A DNA stretch of 64,000 bases from Piper betle (GCA_033002965.1 JAURVB010003418.1:1-64000), one strand, 5' to 3'. Numbered from the stretch's first letter, positions 12,101 to 23,466 are shown. Made by a program: numbers and translations. The notes: generated by a model not told the origin, from the letters alone.

Positions 12101-12120
12101 CATGAGAGTTTGCTCTCATG
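12101..12120 (+). other. 8-bp hairpin with covariation in family A LTR
   Basis: CATGAGAG-TTTG-CTCTCATG forms a perfect 8-bp stem. In the copy at 16978 the same site (19260-19279) reads TATGAGAG-TTTG-CTCTCATA, so the outermost pair changes C-G to T-A on both sides, which preserves pairing. Confidence 0.75.
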
Positions 12121-12149
12121 TTTCAGTTTGATATTAGTTATTTCCGGAC

Positions 12150-12169
12150 CAGTGACACCCGTTGCTGAC
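12150..12169 (+). other. Conserved LTR hairpin module (family A, copy 9798)
   Basis: CAGTGAC-ACCC-GTTGCTG pairs fully in RNA if two G-U wobbles are allowed. It is followed by ACGTTTTCTTA and TATATGTAGGTGAG. The same module occurs in the family A, D and E LTRs (see findings). Confidence 0.65.
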
Positions 12170-13960
12170 GTTTTCTTACTATATATGTAGGTGAGGAAGA
12201 GGATTGGAGTATGCCGGCCTTGACGAAGGACTAGCGGTTGTATTGCACACACATGCCTGATGCCGCGACGACTTTTGTGTAAGATTTTATGTGGTTGCAT
12301 GATAATTGTGGACATATATGATTGTGCAGATATATATATATATAGTTATATGCACGCGTTGTGAGGCCTGAATGCCTTATGTTGGAAATGCTTGGAATGT
12401 TTTGAAGAAAACTCTGATGATATGCTATGTTGAAATGAACAAGAATCAAATGAGCTGGGTATGAGATTACAAGTGGGCGAGACGCCGATTAAGAATGTGT
12501 GGAGGTTTTAGAACCCTGTTTGAATGTAAATTATCGTTTCATATGTGTTGTATTGTGCCGTGTTTAAACAGGTCTTCCCCTTATTGCACTTTTAGGGGAG
12601 ACTCTGTCCGTTTTATTCTAGGTTTTCTTCGAATTTTGTGCCATTTTAATTATTTGACTGTGTGATGATTATCATAATATTCACGTAGTATCCTGTTAGG
12701 GTTTTGCATCTCATTCATATACTGTTTGCGCATTAGCGGCGTGCTCCATCTTGAGACGTCGAGAGGGTCATAGTCGTAGCCGTTTAGGTTTTGGGTCAGC
12801 CAACTTAATCGGGTTACGAGTAGTTCGATCCTTTGTAACAGTTCTGGTCCGGGTTGAGAGTAAACCGGATTGGGGTGTTACAGAACCAACCTAGTCTGGG
12901 TTAATTGAATAATTGGCTAGGTTGACTAGGTAGACATGAACTAGACTGATGGACAAGGACACGACATGGGCCCTGACTGGCAAACTCGGGCATGGCCAGG
13001 CGGACACAAATGTGGGTGGCGGAAGTTGTCACAGGCAAACGTGCTGAACGAAGGGCGGCATGGCCCGTGTGCGGCTAGGGTCATCGCTGGTCGGGATCGA
13101 CAAAGAGGAGGACAGGTAACATGATGGTAATGATGACCACTACAGCCAGAAAATGACCGAGAAGACGCAGAATCACCGCCAAGTGTAGTGACGTCGACGG
13201 CGTCAATAGTGACGATCGCCTACCGTGATAGTGGTTGTGGGTGGTCAAAAATAAAGATCTCGGCAAGATGATGCTTTGGGGTAGTTGGTTTTGCTAGAGG
13301 ATAGTTGTGGGTGCCAGAAAATGGCCCAAACAGGTGGTAGCATCAGTGGAAATTTACTGGAGACACACTGTCACCGGCGGTGATTGTGGCTGCACTAGTA
13401 GTGATCGTGGGTAGGGAATAATAGCTGACCGTGAGATGGTCACAGCCATACTAATTCGGTGGCCGGAGGAGGGCCACGGTCTTGCTGGCGGCTAGCCAAG
13501 GTGGCGGCGGTACTAGGGGTGAATAACTCCGAAAATGAGAGAAAAACAATAGAAAATCGATCGATAAAGATAAGACTCAGTGGACGGCTTAGATCATGCC
13601 ACATGGCACAACCAAAATGTTTGACATCTCGTCATATAGTGGGACCCACCTATGGGTATATGCAATATACATATAAACCGAAAGCTCAGATCGAGACCGA
13701 CCAAAGTGAAAACTAACTCGAGTCCTTAAAGTAACTCTGTAGGTAGGAATCGAGGTGAGAAAGCTAAATTGGACTCAAACCCTGAACTCAATCAAACTAA
13801 GCCCATAGGGGCACAATCGAGTGATCCAAAATTCCAATGTTGCATGTAAATAAAATACCCAAAAAATTCCAAATAGATACTAAACGCTTTAACGGCCTAG
13901 ATATAGGCCTAAAATCCTAGCTAACTCATAAAAATCATATGTATACCTTGTGTATAAAAT

Positions 13961-14363
13961 GATAACTCATGCTCTATTCTATTATAACTGAAACTATCAT
14001 ATTCATGTCGGGCATACTCAACTTCTATAATATACTCATATGGTCATTTAGGCCTCATACTTATATTCTTAAAAATTTTTTGGCTCGAGCTCGCTCGAAC
14101 CAACTCGAGATTGGTCCAAACTGGGCAACCTGCATACGAGTAAAACCCTAAGCCGAAACTAGGGTTTTACAGATAACTCATGCTCTGCTCATTTGCATGT
14201 GGGGGCATACTCAACCATTATAACATGCTTAGACAACCATTTGAGTCTCATACTCATAATTTGAAAATTAGTCTGCTTTGAGGTCACTCAAATTAACTTG
14301 AAACTGGCCCAAACTGGGTAAACTACAAGCAACTAAACTCTGTCCTGAAATTGGGGTTTTACA
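13961..14363 (-). repeat. Tandem duplication of the family D LTR start
   Basis: Positions 13961-14171 and 14172-14363 are diverged direct repeats. Both begin GATAACTCATGCTCT and both end GGGTTTTACA, the inverted family D LTR terminus. The outer copy therefore carries a second LTR-like terminus. Confidence 0.8.
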
Positions 14364-15995
14364 TTTAACTTGACTCTAATTAGGCATTTTCCCAATGGAA
14401 GTGGATTTGTCCTAGCAAGTGCTGCCTCCTTATAGGGTCAAACCACCAGAGTTAATGGAACTTTAAAAAAATAACCATAATAATTAGTAAAACTCTTTTA
14501 ATTATGGTGTTTTGCACAACCAGAGAACTCGTACAACATATTTGCTATAACAATTGATAAAGAGATTTAATTACTTAGATAGCTTTCAATGTACAATTAA
14601 ATTAATATTCCCTTCGCGACTTTATAAATATTTATTAAAGATAATAATTTAATTTATATAAAAAATTTAATATTTTATTCTTAACTTATAGTTTTTATTT
14701 ATTTTATTTATTTAAAAAACATTAAATATAATTTGACAATGAGTAAACATCCTTCCAATAGATTACATAAAAAGATTATTAATAGGATAGCATTTATTGT
14801 ACAATTAAATTAATATGCGATATACAAGCTTTATAAATATTTTTGTAAAGATAATAAGTTTAATTAAAAAAATTGATATTTTATCTTCAACTTAGATTTT
14901 TATTTATTTTTATTTATTTTAAAAAATGTAATATAAATTGACTCAAATTTCCCCTGTACTTTAATTAATTGAATCAAATGGTATTTTCATAAGTCAATTG
15001 AATTAAATACCGTAAGAGAGATCACAGAAAGAGACTTATTAATATGACAATATAATTAAATTAATAAGTTTCGAAAACTTGTTGAGAAGTATATTGTGGA
15101 GGCCTTCTCGAGAAACTTTCAGCAAGAAGCATTACAAAAGCACTTTTAGGAACTTCATAAATTAGATAACTTCGGGCGAAAAATATTCTAGAAACTCTTT
15201 TAGAAAAATGCTGTGGCTTTTGTATATTAAATATAGATATAGTGTACTTGCCAAGTCTATTTCATTGAGCCAAGTCTAGTCCAATATTTTATCAATCTCT
15301 AATACGTTGAGCTCGAGCTTCGAATTGAACTAAGCCCATCTTCGTTTCAAGCTTTGTTCACGGTTAGCGAGAATAAAGCCGAGTATTTATTACAAACACA
15401 AATGTTATGAGCACAATTTTAAATTAAACTCATGCTGAAAATAAAATGCTAGTGAGCTGGGTGGTTGGCTTAATGACAGCCTTATATCTAAGAAATCTAA
15501 TGGGACTGCTCGTTTAATCCAAAGGCTGAATGGCCCAAAAATGCCTGCGACGACAGGAAGCAAACTTGCGCTTGTGGGTTTCTTTTACCTCTGTACTGCT
15601 ATGACGGTTTATATCTAGTACGGTACTGACAAATGCGGCACTTTGATGATTTTTTTCTCACTTTTAGGTCGGTGGTCGTCCTCTTCTTTTTTATCCTTAG
15701 ACATTGCCAACCACCCTAAATGCATCCATGTCCGATACAAACTTTCATTTTATAAAAAAATTATTTATTCATGTGTTGTTACTAGGATTGGTTTCACTCT
15801 GTCATTTCCTCTATAGTATGAATTGTCCACTTAATGCATTAGAAATAAGAAAAATGAGTATCCTTTTTGTTCTTTTAAATAAAATGCATACGACTTCAAT
15901 GTGTGTGATGGCAGGTTTTAGCATTTCCTTGAGAAAGTGATCAAATCACTTCTGAGATGAGATTTATATCAGAGGTGCCTGAGAAGAGGATTTTT
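14364..15995. other. AT-rich intergenic DNA
   Basis: No gene or element recognised. It includes a roughly 200-bp diverged tandem duplication at 14590-14945 (both units contain TGTACAATTAAATTAATAT and a TTTATTTATTT tail). The right end, 15441-15995, is the target sequence of the copia insertion. Small ORFs here have no recognisable product. Confidence 0.6.
14590..14945. repeat. Diverged 200-bp direct repeat
   Basis: Two AT-rich units, about 14590-14740 and 14795-14945, share the order of short blocks TGTACAATTAAATTAATAT, TTTATAAATATTT, AAGATAATAA and TTTTTATTTATTT. They look like an old tandem duplication. Confidence 0.7.
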
Positions 15996-16486
15996 TGTTA
16001 GAACTTTAATAACTTAAACTTAAAAACAAAACTTTAATTTTAACTAAATTCTACAGATGATAAAACCATCATCATAAAACTTTATTTTATTTTCCATATC
16101 AAATCATTAAGTAAATAAAATTAGATAGCAGAAGCGTACCTAAATCTATAAAAATAAAATGATTTTTTATTACCTTAGGTTTCAATCTTCTAAATTTAAT
16201 ACTAGCTTTCAACACTAAAGTTTCTAGAGGACAGGACACTAAAATAAAAACTACAAATGAATTCAAGGACCATAACTTTCTTATTTGTAGCCTTAGTTTC
16301 ATAATTTCAATTTACCTTCATAAAAGAGAAATTGTAAAAATGGTATCTACACATTGAATTCTACATCTTTATTTATAGCTTATAAATACATAATTTTAAT
16401 AGATCAATTTAATTTAGGACAAACTTAAATAATAGCACGTTATACAATTTCATATTCATGTATATATCTATGTCCAATATCCAACA
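15996..16486 (-). repeat. Copia 3' LTR
   Basis: 491 bp, TGTTAGAAC at the plus-strand left end and ATCCAACA at the right. It is directly repeated at 24340-24832 with scattered differences, so the insertion is not young. Confidence 0.9.
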
Positions 16487-18792
16487 ATCTCCTACTTAGA
16501 CTATATATATACACAAAGATAATTGTATATAACCTTATGAGCTCCAAAATAATATATGCTATTATTTAAAAAAACAATCTTGTCCATTAATTAATGCCAA
16601 TATAGAATCAAAACGATTTTTGTTATATTTATCGTAACTAAACGCATCTAAGGTCATATATATCAACATAATTAAATGACATATATCAAATGTGGATGTG
16701 TAGCATGAAAATTATATGTAATTTGATCTAAACATGCATATTTTTAATTGGTCTAACTTTATGAGATCACCAAAACAGAGTGAAAGAGTGAAACATAAAC
16801 CAAATACCGCAACAAAACAACTCCCACTAAAGTAGCATATAATCGAATGATACAACATCCATATGAGCAACATGCCCATGAAAGACCTAAGACCTTGGGC
16901 GGTAAACCTTTAGTAAGTAGATCTGCAACCATGAAGTTTGTCCCAATATACTCTATAGAGACTTTACCAATACTTTATGTAAAACCCACGATTCGAGTTA
17001 GGGTTTTATATTCAGAACCGGTCGGGTCGACCGTTATTTTCGAGTTGAGTCAGTTTCAGAACACGTGTACTGAGCCGATGCCGGTCGCGTGTATGAGCCA
17101 TGAGGGTCATGCGTACCCAAGTATATGATGATAACGTCATGAACACAACAGAACAGAATGAGTTATCAGAATATGTGAGAGTATGCAGTTCATTTTTTAT
17201 TATGATATATAATGGATCGTAGAATTAGTTTTAGGCCGTTTATCGCGTTAGGACGCGTTACGGGCATTTTGGGTGGGTTGATAGTTCTAGAGCATATCAT
17301 TACGATGTTTGGTATTTGTTTGATTTTACGGGATTTTTCCCGATTTTTATGAATTTTTTAGGATTTAATACGACTTAGTTATTATACTTGACTCGAGTCG
17401 GAGACGAGTCAAGTAATATTTACGACTTTGCCACCGCACCTTTTCCTTCCTTCGTCCAAACCCTCGACGCCGCGCCGCCCTGTTCGCGCGCCACCGCCGC
17501 CGCTGCCGGCGCCGCCCGGCCGCCGATCGACGCCGCCCAGCCCGGCGACGACGTCGCCATGCTGCCCCGACCAGGTCCGGCCCCCATCGGGCCGCCGCGA
17601 CGCCGGAATCGCCACGCCGCGACGCCGCGCCCGCGTTGCGCTTCCGTCACCGATTCCGCCGCCGGCGACCAGTCGCCGCCGCGATCGGGTCAGTCGCCTC
17701 AGCACCCTCAGACCTCCCAGCGACCTTCCCCGACCGGAACGGAGGCCATCGCCGCCCTGGCCGGCCGGATCTAGCGACCCATCGCCGCCGGCTCTGTTTT
17801 ATGCCATTTTCCGGCGAGCCGCCACCTCCGTTGGCCACGTCGACCTCATAGATGAGTCGGGCTCGCCGAGCCGGTTCTGAGGGTACCCAACACGACCCCT
17901 TTCCGACCAGTAGACGCCGCCGGCGATTGTCGCCGGAAAACCACCGGAAGTCGCCGGAAAACCGCAAGCAGCTGCCGGAAAACCGCCGGAAAAGCGGAAT
18001 TTCTGGGATTCGCCGGAATTCACCGGATCTTCCGCGGGGCTCACCCAGTGGAGCCCGATCGAGCTTCGGACGCCGATGAGCGCCAAATTTGAGCTCCGAG
18101 ACGCGCGACGGAACCCTAGCCGTCGCCGATTGCCGACGATGTGAGGTATAATTACCTCCGATTGATTTATTTAAAATTGATGATAATTGTTAGCATAGCA
18201 TGCTAGGGTTGATTAATTATTATGATGAATGTTAAGATTATGAATGAAGTAAACATGTGCATGATGTGATTAACAGGGTATGAAGGTTAAATGAGCTAAT
18301 GAAGTAAAGTAAATTTGAGTATGATAATCGAGTACAACGTAACGTAGGAAATATAATGAAATAGGTGTTAATAGGATAAGTTGGAATTATTTTTACATTT
18401 ATAATTGTTGATTGTTATGGTTGATGTTTGTATTGTGGTGTGATGGTCATGTCGGATTTGATGCATCATTTAGTTAGCGGGCGTTAGTATTTAGTTTTGA
18501 TGTGTAGGTACGGAGTAGGAGCTCGCCGCCTAGGCGCGATGACACGCTTGGAGCTTCTACCAGGTCCGTTTAGGACTCGTCTCTGATTTACTCTTTTCTA
18601 TTGTATGTTTGATTTATTATCTGCAGGACGGGTTAAGTGGCGTTTTATCGGATCCCACTTAACTCGGGCCATTTAATCGAACATTTTCCGGATTAATAAC
18701 CCCTCGAGGATGAGATCCCTCGAGGTTGATTTCGAAAACAAGATCCACCAAAAGTTGCCTTCGGGCCTATTATATAACTCCCTACCCAAGCC

Positions 18793-18805
18793 TATATATA
18801 TATAG
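18793..18805 (+). promoter_or_regulatory. Candidate LTR TATA tract
   Basis: TATATATATATAG at the position matching TATAAATAG in the copy at 9798, followed by GTTTTCGTGTTTCAGTGAGA, where transcription could begin. Confidence 0.5.
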
Positions 18806-19259
18806 TTTTCGTGTTTCAGTGAGACGAGAGATGGAGAAATCGACTGCACGTACCATGCAGAGGATGCCGTGACAGTCAAAGCGGGCTCTGGATTAGTGCC
18901 AGCGGACTGTTCCATTCCCGAGGGATCCTGATAACTCCGCGTTTGAGTTCCTCACACCCGGAGAACGTGGAGGTTTACGGGTACTGTTTAGTACAGCGCA
19001 TGTCCGGACTTGTGGTTCAAAGGGTACTAAAGGCGACTGCCTGAGAGTACTCGGCCTTCGTGCTCAAGGCCAGGAGAAATATGGAGGTAAGGAGAGGGCT
19101 TAGGATAAAGTTTCACGAGAAGTACTGAAAAAGAAGTGCCGAGAGCGGCACAGTACCAGCAGCAGATCAGTAAGTTCGGGATGCTACCGGGTCTGCAGCC
19201 CAGTGGCTCCTCAGTAGTGCCCTTCAGAGTGTTCACGTGGAGTATGATGTTTTCTTTCA

Positions 19260-19333
19260 TATGAGAGTTTGCTCTCATAGCCAGCTTGTTATAGTTATTT
19301 TATTTTCCGGACCAGTAACACTTGTTACTGACG
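19260..19333 (+). other. Two-hairpin module in family A LTR
   Basis: First hairpin TATGAGAG-TTTG-CTCTCATA (19260-19279). About 33 bases later comes CAGTAAC-ACTT-GTTACTG, a perfect 7-bp stem with a 4-base loop, then ACGTGTTTTTA and TATATGTAGGT. The inverted copy at 40625-40698 has the same two hairpins. Confidence 0.7.
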
Positions 19334-21292
19334 TGTTTTTATACTATATGTAGGTAATAATCACGAGTTGGAGGAGCCAGCTTGGACGGAGGAGCAATGA
19401 GGTCTTGTACACACACATGTTAGATTTCTGAATGTTTAATATTGTATTATTATGTTATTATATTGTGAATGACATGATTAAATGTTTGAGCATGATGATA
19501 TGATGTGAATGAAATGCTAAGACACGATAACAGAATGCAACATATGATCAGAGTTGAGCAGTGGAAGCGTAGTGGGTTGAGACCCAAGCTTCAGAATGAA
19601 TTCATAATATGTTAGATTTTGTGTGAATGAAATCATGGATGCATGTGTATATATTTATATATATATATATATTATTTTGACAGGGTGGGCCCATAATTGC
19701 ACTTTTAGGGGAGACCCTGACGGTTTTATTTTAGGATTTTTACCGTAATTGTAATGATGTGAAAATTGGTTGCATGTCATCCATGTAGTATCATGTTAGG
19801 GTTTTATGAATTTATCCATGCATGACAAGTCGTATCTACATCTTAAGACGCCGAGATTGGATCCGTATGAGTTAGGTTCGGGTTAGCCGACCTAACCAGG
19901 GCTGGTAACATGCCGGTTCGGTTCACGAGTGTGAACCGGATTTGAGGTGTTACACTTTACCTCTATAAACTCTTTCTTTCACAATAAGGAATTTGATCTC
20001 CATGAGCTTTTGTTGTTAGTTGAATATGATATTGTAGGCTGATTGTCACAAAATAATTTAAGTGGTCATTCAATATTATCAACAATGTGCATCCCTGTGA
20101 CAAAATTCTGCAACCATATTCCCTAATTGGATGCCTTATAACAAGCTATGAATTCAGCTATCATGGTGGAAGAAGCTATGACTGTTTGCTTAGCACTTTT
20201 CTAAGAAATAATTCCTCCAGCAAGAAGGTAGACATAACCAAAAATAGATCAACAACTATCTTGACATCCAGCAAAATCAGAATCAGAATACCCAATGATC
20301 TCAAGTTGATTTGATGTAACGAACTGCCTGAACCGGACCAGGTGTTACCTAAAAATATAATTTATTGTAAACATAACATTCCAGAACATGAATTGTAATA
20401 CTGCAAATAAGTCTAGAATTTCTAAATCATAAAAATAAAACATGTTCTGATAGCATATGACAATATATAAAATAACCGTCCCATAGTCTCGGACCGTTTC
20501 TCACAGCCACAATTATAACACAAGAGGGTAAAAAGGAAGTCCAATTTATTATCGATTCACCATACCTAGGTTGGTAAAAGAACCACCAACCACACTTCTA
20601 TTCTTCAGTCCAAAGTTGCTCACCTATGGAGGCAATTCCCCGTTAGTGATAAAACCACTAAGCCGCATAATTAAATGAAACAAGTCAATAAAATCCCTAT
20701 TATCGTTTAAAGAGTCATTTAGTTGTTATGAGCTTATGTCGAGCTCGTTATATGCTGGGATGGGTGGCCACCCCATCCAGCTACCATCCCATGCATGTGC
20801 ACACATGCTACGTGGCCCACGGCCTGTAGTTACCGATATTTGTCATTGACTCACCCTCTCAGTATCACAAGTGCATAATGAGCCATCTTGCGCCATTGCG
20901 CCCTGTCACCCCTTTCGAGATACGCGGCAAGTGTTCAATCTTTCAGGGGTGTTGCCTTGTGCCGAATTGAGTCAACCCTGGTTGCATTCCGGCGCTTGGA
21001 AGTCAGATACTCAAGTCAACCAAGACTCCCACATAGTAATTTTAAAGATGCTACCCCGTGTTGGACTGAGTCAATTCCTTAACCCCGGTTCCACTCGATG
21101 CATGGTGGTCACATCTAGGCTCGGGCCGACCAAGGCTGCCAACAAGGAAAAATACAACATTTTAAATAATTATACGGACCTGGATAGTTCGTAAGTGAAC
21201 CTGTAACTGTGACCAATGATCCTAATCTGAACGAGAAAATAAAATTATACATAAGTGTAATTTTATTCGAGTAGAAATGCATGCGACTAAAT

Positions 21293-21296
<4 letters not shown>

Positions 21297-21337
<41 letters not shown>
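21297..21337. repeat. (TA)n microsatellite in family B LTR
   Basis: About 20 TA units. The same site in the other family B LTR (63129-63158) is also a TA run, so it is an inherited feature of the LTR. Confidence 0.95.
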
Positions 21338-21340
<3 letters not shown>

Positions 21341-21999
21341 TATTAAATTTGACAATATTAAATGTTAAATTATTCATGTGATATAATCATTTAAACCCTA
21401 CTTTACATTTTAAATTAATTATCTAAATCATAACTAACAATTAACAAATAATAAAATAATTATTAACTCATAAAAAAATATTTAATTACTATTGTTAGTA
21501 TATTTTTTTTGAGATGATAATTACTTAACCATAGTCTTGATAATTTAGTTTACGGTTTAAATCTTTAATTAATTAAGTTGTTAGATTGAATTATTTAAAA
21601 TAATTTGTATTATCCTAATTCAAAGATATTACTAATACAATTATTTTAAATTATTCAACTCAATAAAGCTTGAACTTTATTTATTTTCATTATGCTACTT
21701 ATGTTCGATGCTTGTAATTTTTACATGATTATAGTTTAATAACCCATTTTCTACATTACTAACTCGTTATTAAAATAATCACTTTATTTACCTAATATTA
21801 AATTTAATATGGTAAAGGTAAAATTTTTATTTTATTAATTACTTATAACCCTCTGATTCAAATAATCGCTTATAGTACGCCAATTAATTATTAACCGTTT
21901 ATCATTGCCATATTTTATGTACTCATGTTCTAAATCTGATCACCCCCTTCGTAGGAGGCGTCTTTAGGTACAAAAACTCCTACTTGGAACTCTAGGTCC

Positions 22000-22785
22000 C
22001 TCCTTTGAGTATCGACATAACTCTTTTCGATCCTGAGCTACCTTAAGCCTTTGCTAAATAAGTTTCACCTTTTCAGTTATTTCCCTCACCATCTCTAGCC
22101 TGATTATAACTGCTTCGGTATACTCCAACCAGTACGATGGAGACTTGCAGGGCCTGCCATATAAAGCTTCAAATGGTGCCATCCCTATACTGCCTTGGTA
22201 AGCGTGTAGCCAAAGCTAAGTGTTTCTCCCAGTCACCTCCCCAACCAAGTATACAAGCTCTTAACAAATCTTCCAAAGTTTGAATAGTCCTCTCACTTTG
22301 ACCATCAGTTTGGGGATGATATGTTGTACTCAGCTTGATTTGGGTCCCCATGGCTTTTGGAAAGCTTCCCAGAAATGTGAGGTGAATAAGGGATCTCGGT
22401 CAGCGACTATCTCCTTTGGAATCCTATGCAACTTGACAATATTATCGACATACAATCCTGCTAGGTATTCCGTAGTTCTCATTGATTTCATGGGGATGAA
22501 GTGAGCTACCTTAGTTAGTCGGTCTACAACCACCCATATAGAGTCATGCTTCTTCTGAGTCCTTGGGAGCTTTGCAATAAAATCGCATGTGACACGCTCC
22601 CATTTCCAAGTTGGTATTTCTAAAGGTTGCAATAGTCCTCCAGGTAGTTGATGTTGGACTTTGATCTGTTGGCAAGTCTGACACTTGGAGACAAAATCCA
22701 CAACATCCCACTTCATCCCAACCTACTAGTAGGTTCGAACAAGGCTTCATACAAGTAGTGATGATGGCTAGGGTATGTGAAAACA
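22000..22785 (-). pseudogene. Chromovirus integrase remnant
   Basis: Minus-strand frames show DFVSKCQTCQQIKVQHQ, then LLQPLEIPTWKWERVTCDFI, then WVVVDRLTKVAHFIP, and after a frameshift [20 protein letters not shown], the core of a Ty3/gypsy chromovirus integrase. Further frameshifts follow, with an [16 protein letters not shown] block near 22170. The zinc-finger part upstream is scrambled. It matches the same gene segment at 60183-60500 closely. Confidence 0.9.
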
Positions 22786-22896
22786 CCCCAACACCGTATT
22801 TCATTTAACCGGGTAGTATTAACCGGGTAAAGAATATAACACATTCGGTCCTTTCCAAACCGCATCCGGGTCAATTTTTTTCTCACGGTCTTTACA

Positions 22897-23466
22897 TAGG
22901 TACTAGCCAAGTGAGCACTTTCAGCCTGTTCTTGCTTCAACATTTCTTCTTCTTGCACATAATAAGAAATGAGCTCATTAAGATTTCATTTGTCTATTTG
23001 GCAGTTATAACTGACCTTTAATTGACTAAATTGTGTCGGAAGATAAATTAAAACTAAATGGACGAGCAAATCTTAAGATAGCTCTAACCTTAGTGCTTTT
23101 AGTTTTGAAGGAATATTTGATAATTTTAAGATGTACTCTCTTATGTTTTTTTTGCCTTTAAACTTTATTGAAATTAAGTTCAAAAAAACGTACTTGTTTC
23201 AGCCTTATTGTTTTTTATAAAACGCTTTTCAAGATCATAAGATTCATGCGGTTTAAACGTTCCTACTTCTCAATGTCCTATTTTTCATCAATGGAATTTT
23301 TATCCGTAAGAGAAGTAGCTTGTTTTGTCCTTAACGCAAGGTCAAGATTCATGTAAGCAAGAACGATTATCACGTTCTCTTTCCAATCCATAAAATTATC
23401 TTTAAGCATTAGAACTAAATTGATGTTGGCAGAATTTATTTAAGTAGATTGATTAACTGAATCCAT
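22897..23466 (-). pseudogene. Copia gag remnant
   Basis: From an ATG near 23464 on the minus strand the frame starts MDSVNQST and continues with a degenerate gag (UBN2-type) reading LMLKDNFMDWKENVIIVLAY, then stops and shifts. Nearer 22950 the frame NELISYYVQEEEMLKQEQ and ESAHLAST is a typical copia gag segment, cut at 22896 by family B. It is non-functional. Confidence 0.75.

Larger units (their letters stand above)
9798..12882 (+). mobile_element. Family A solo LTR, 3085 bp
   Basis: Starts TGTAAAACCCGCG and ends GGGGTGTTACA, flanked by a perfect 5-bp duplication GAACC at 9793-9797 and 12883-12887. Inside are a GC-rich island (10260-10830), a TATAAATAG box, and two hairpins at 12101-12120 and about 12150-12169. 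No gag-pol domain and no partner LTR are present, so this is a solo LTR. It is visibly diverged from the copy at 16978. Confidence 0.92.
9487..14171 (-). mobile_element. Family D LTR, inverted, split by a family A solo LTR
   Basis: On the minus strand it begins TGTAAAACCCTAG at 14171, like the family D LTR at 49219. Its distal part at 9490-9797 matches the reverse complement of 43370-43620 and 50470-50700, including the GAACCAGACCAAG block and the AT-rich ATTTATTTATT tract. The last third of the LTR is missing, cut by repeat C at about 9487. A family A solo LTR occupies 9798-12882. Confidence 0.8.
16978..19954 (+). mobile_element. Family A solo LTR, 2977 bp
   Basis: Starts TGTAAAACCCACG, ends GAGGTGTTACA, with perfect target duplication CTTTA at 16973-16977 and 19955-19959, inside copia RNase H. 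It is nearly identical to the inverted copy at 40003-42369, apart from a 610-bp deletion in that copy, so both are young. It holds the GC island (17440-18130), a TATA tract (18793-18805), the 8-bp hairpin (19260-19279) and the conserved module (19313-19333). No internal domain. Confidence 0.93.
16845..20314 (-). pseudogene. Copia RNase H remnant, split by family A solo LTR
   Basis: On the minus strand 20314-19955 carries shifted frames reading SGYVF-like, TISW-like, MEAEFIAC-like and GMHIVDN segments of copia RNase H. After the insertion, 16977-16845 continues with SIEYIGTNFMVADLLTKGLP, the standard C-terminal end. Frameshifts and stops are present. Removing 16978-19954 plus one CTTTA joins the two parts, which shows that the family A element inserted in an already existing copia gene. 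Confidence 0.85.
20315..22896 (-). mobile_element. Family B fragment, rearranged
   Basis: On the minus strand it opens with the first 106 bp of a family B LTR (TGTAAAGACCGTG at 22896). It passes straight into an integrase gene with a degenerate zinc-finger part, and from about 21960 runs through the distal half of the family B LTR to the exact terminus GTTCGTTACA at 20315. The order LTR start, integrase, LTR end cannot be an intact element. Flanks TAGGT and TTTGA do not match. It carries a (TA)n run at 21297-21337, like the LTR at 63129. Confidence 0.85.

Noticed and set aside
18673..18915. 80-residue open frame (starting MEQSAGTNPEP) repeated at 41040-41282
   Set aside because: It is shared only because the two LTR copies are nearly identical. 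In the older copy at 9798 the equivalent frame is broken, so there is no sign of protein constraint.
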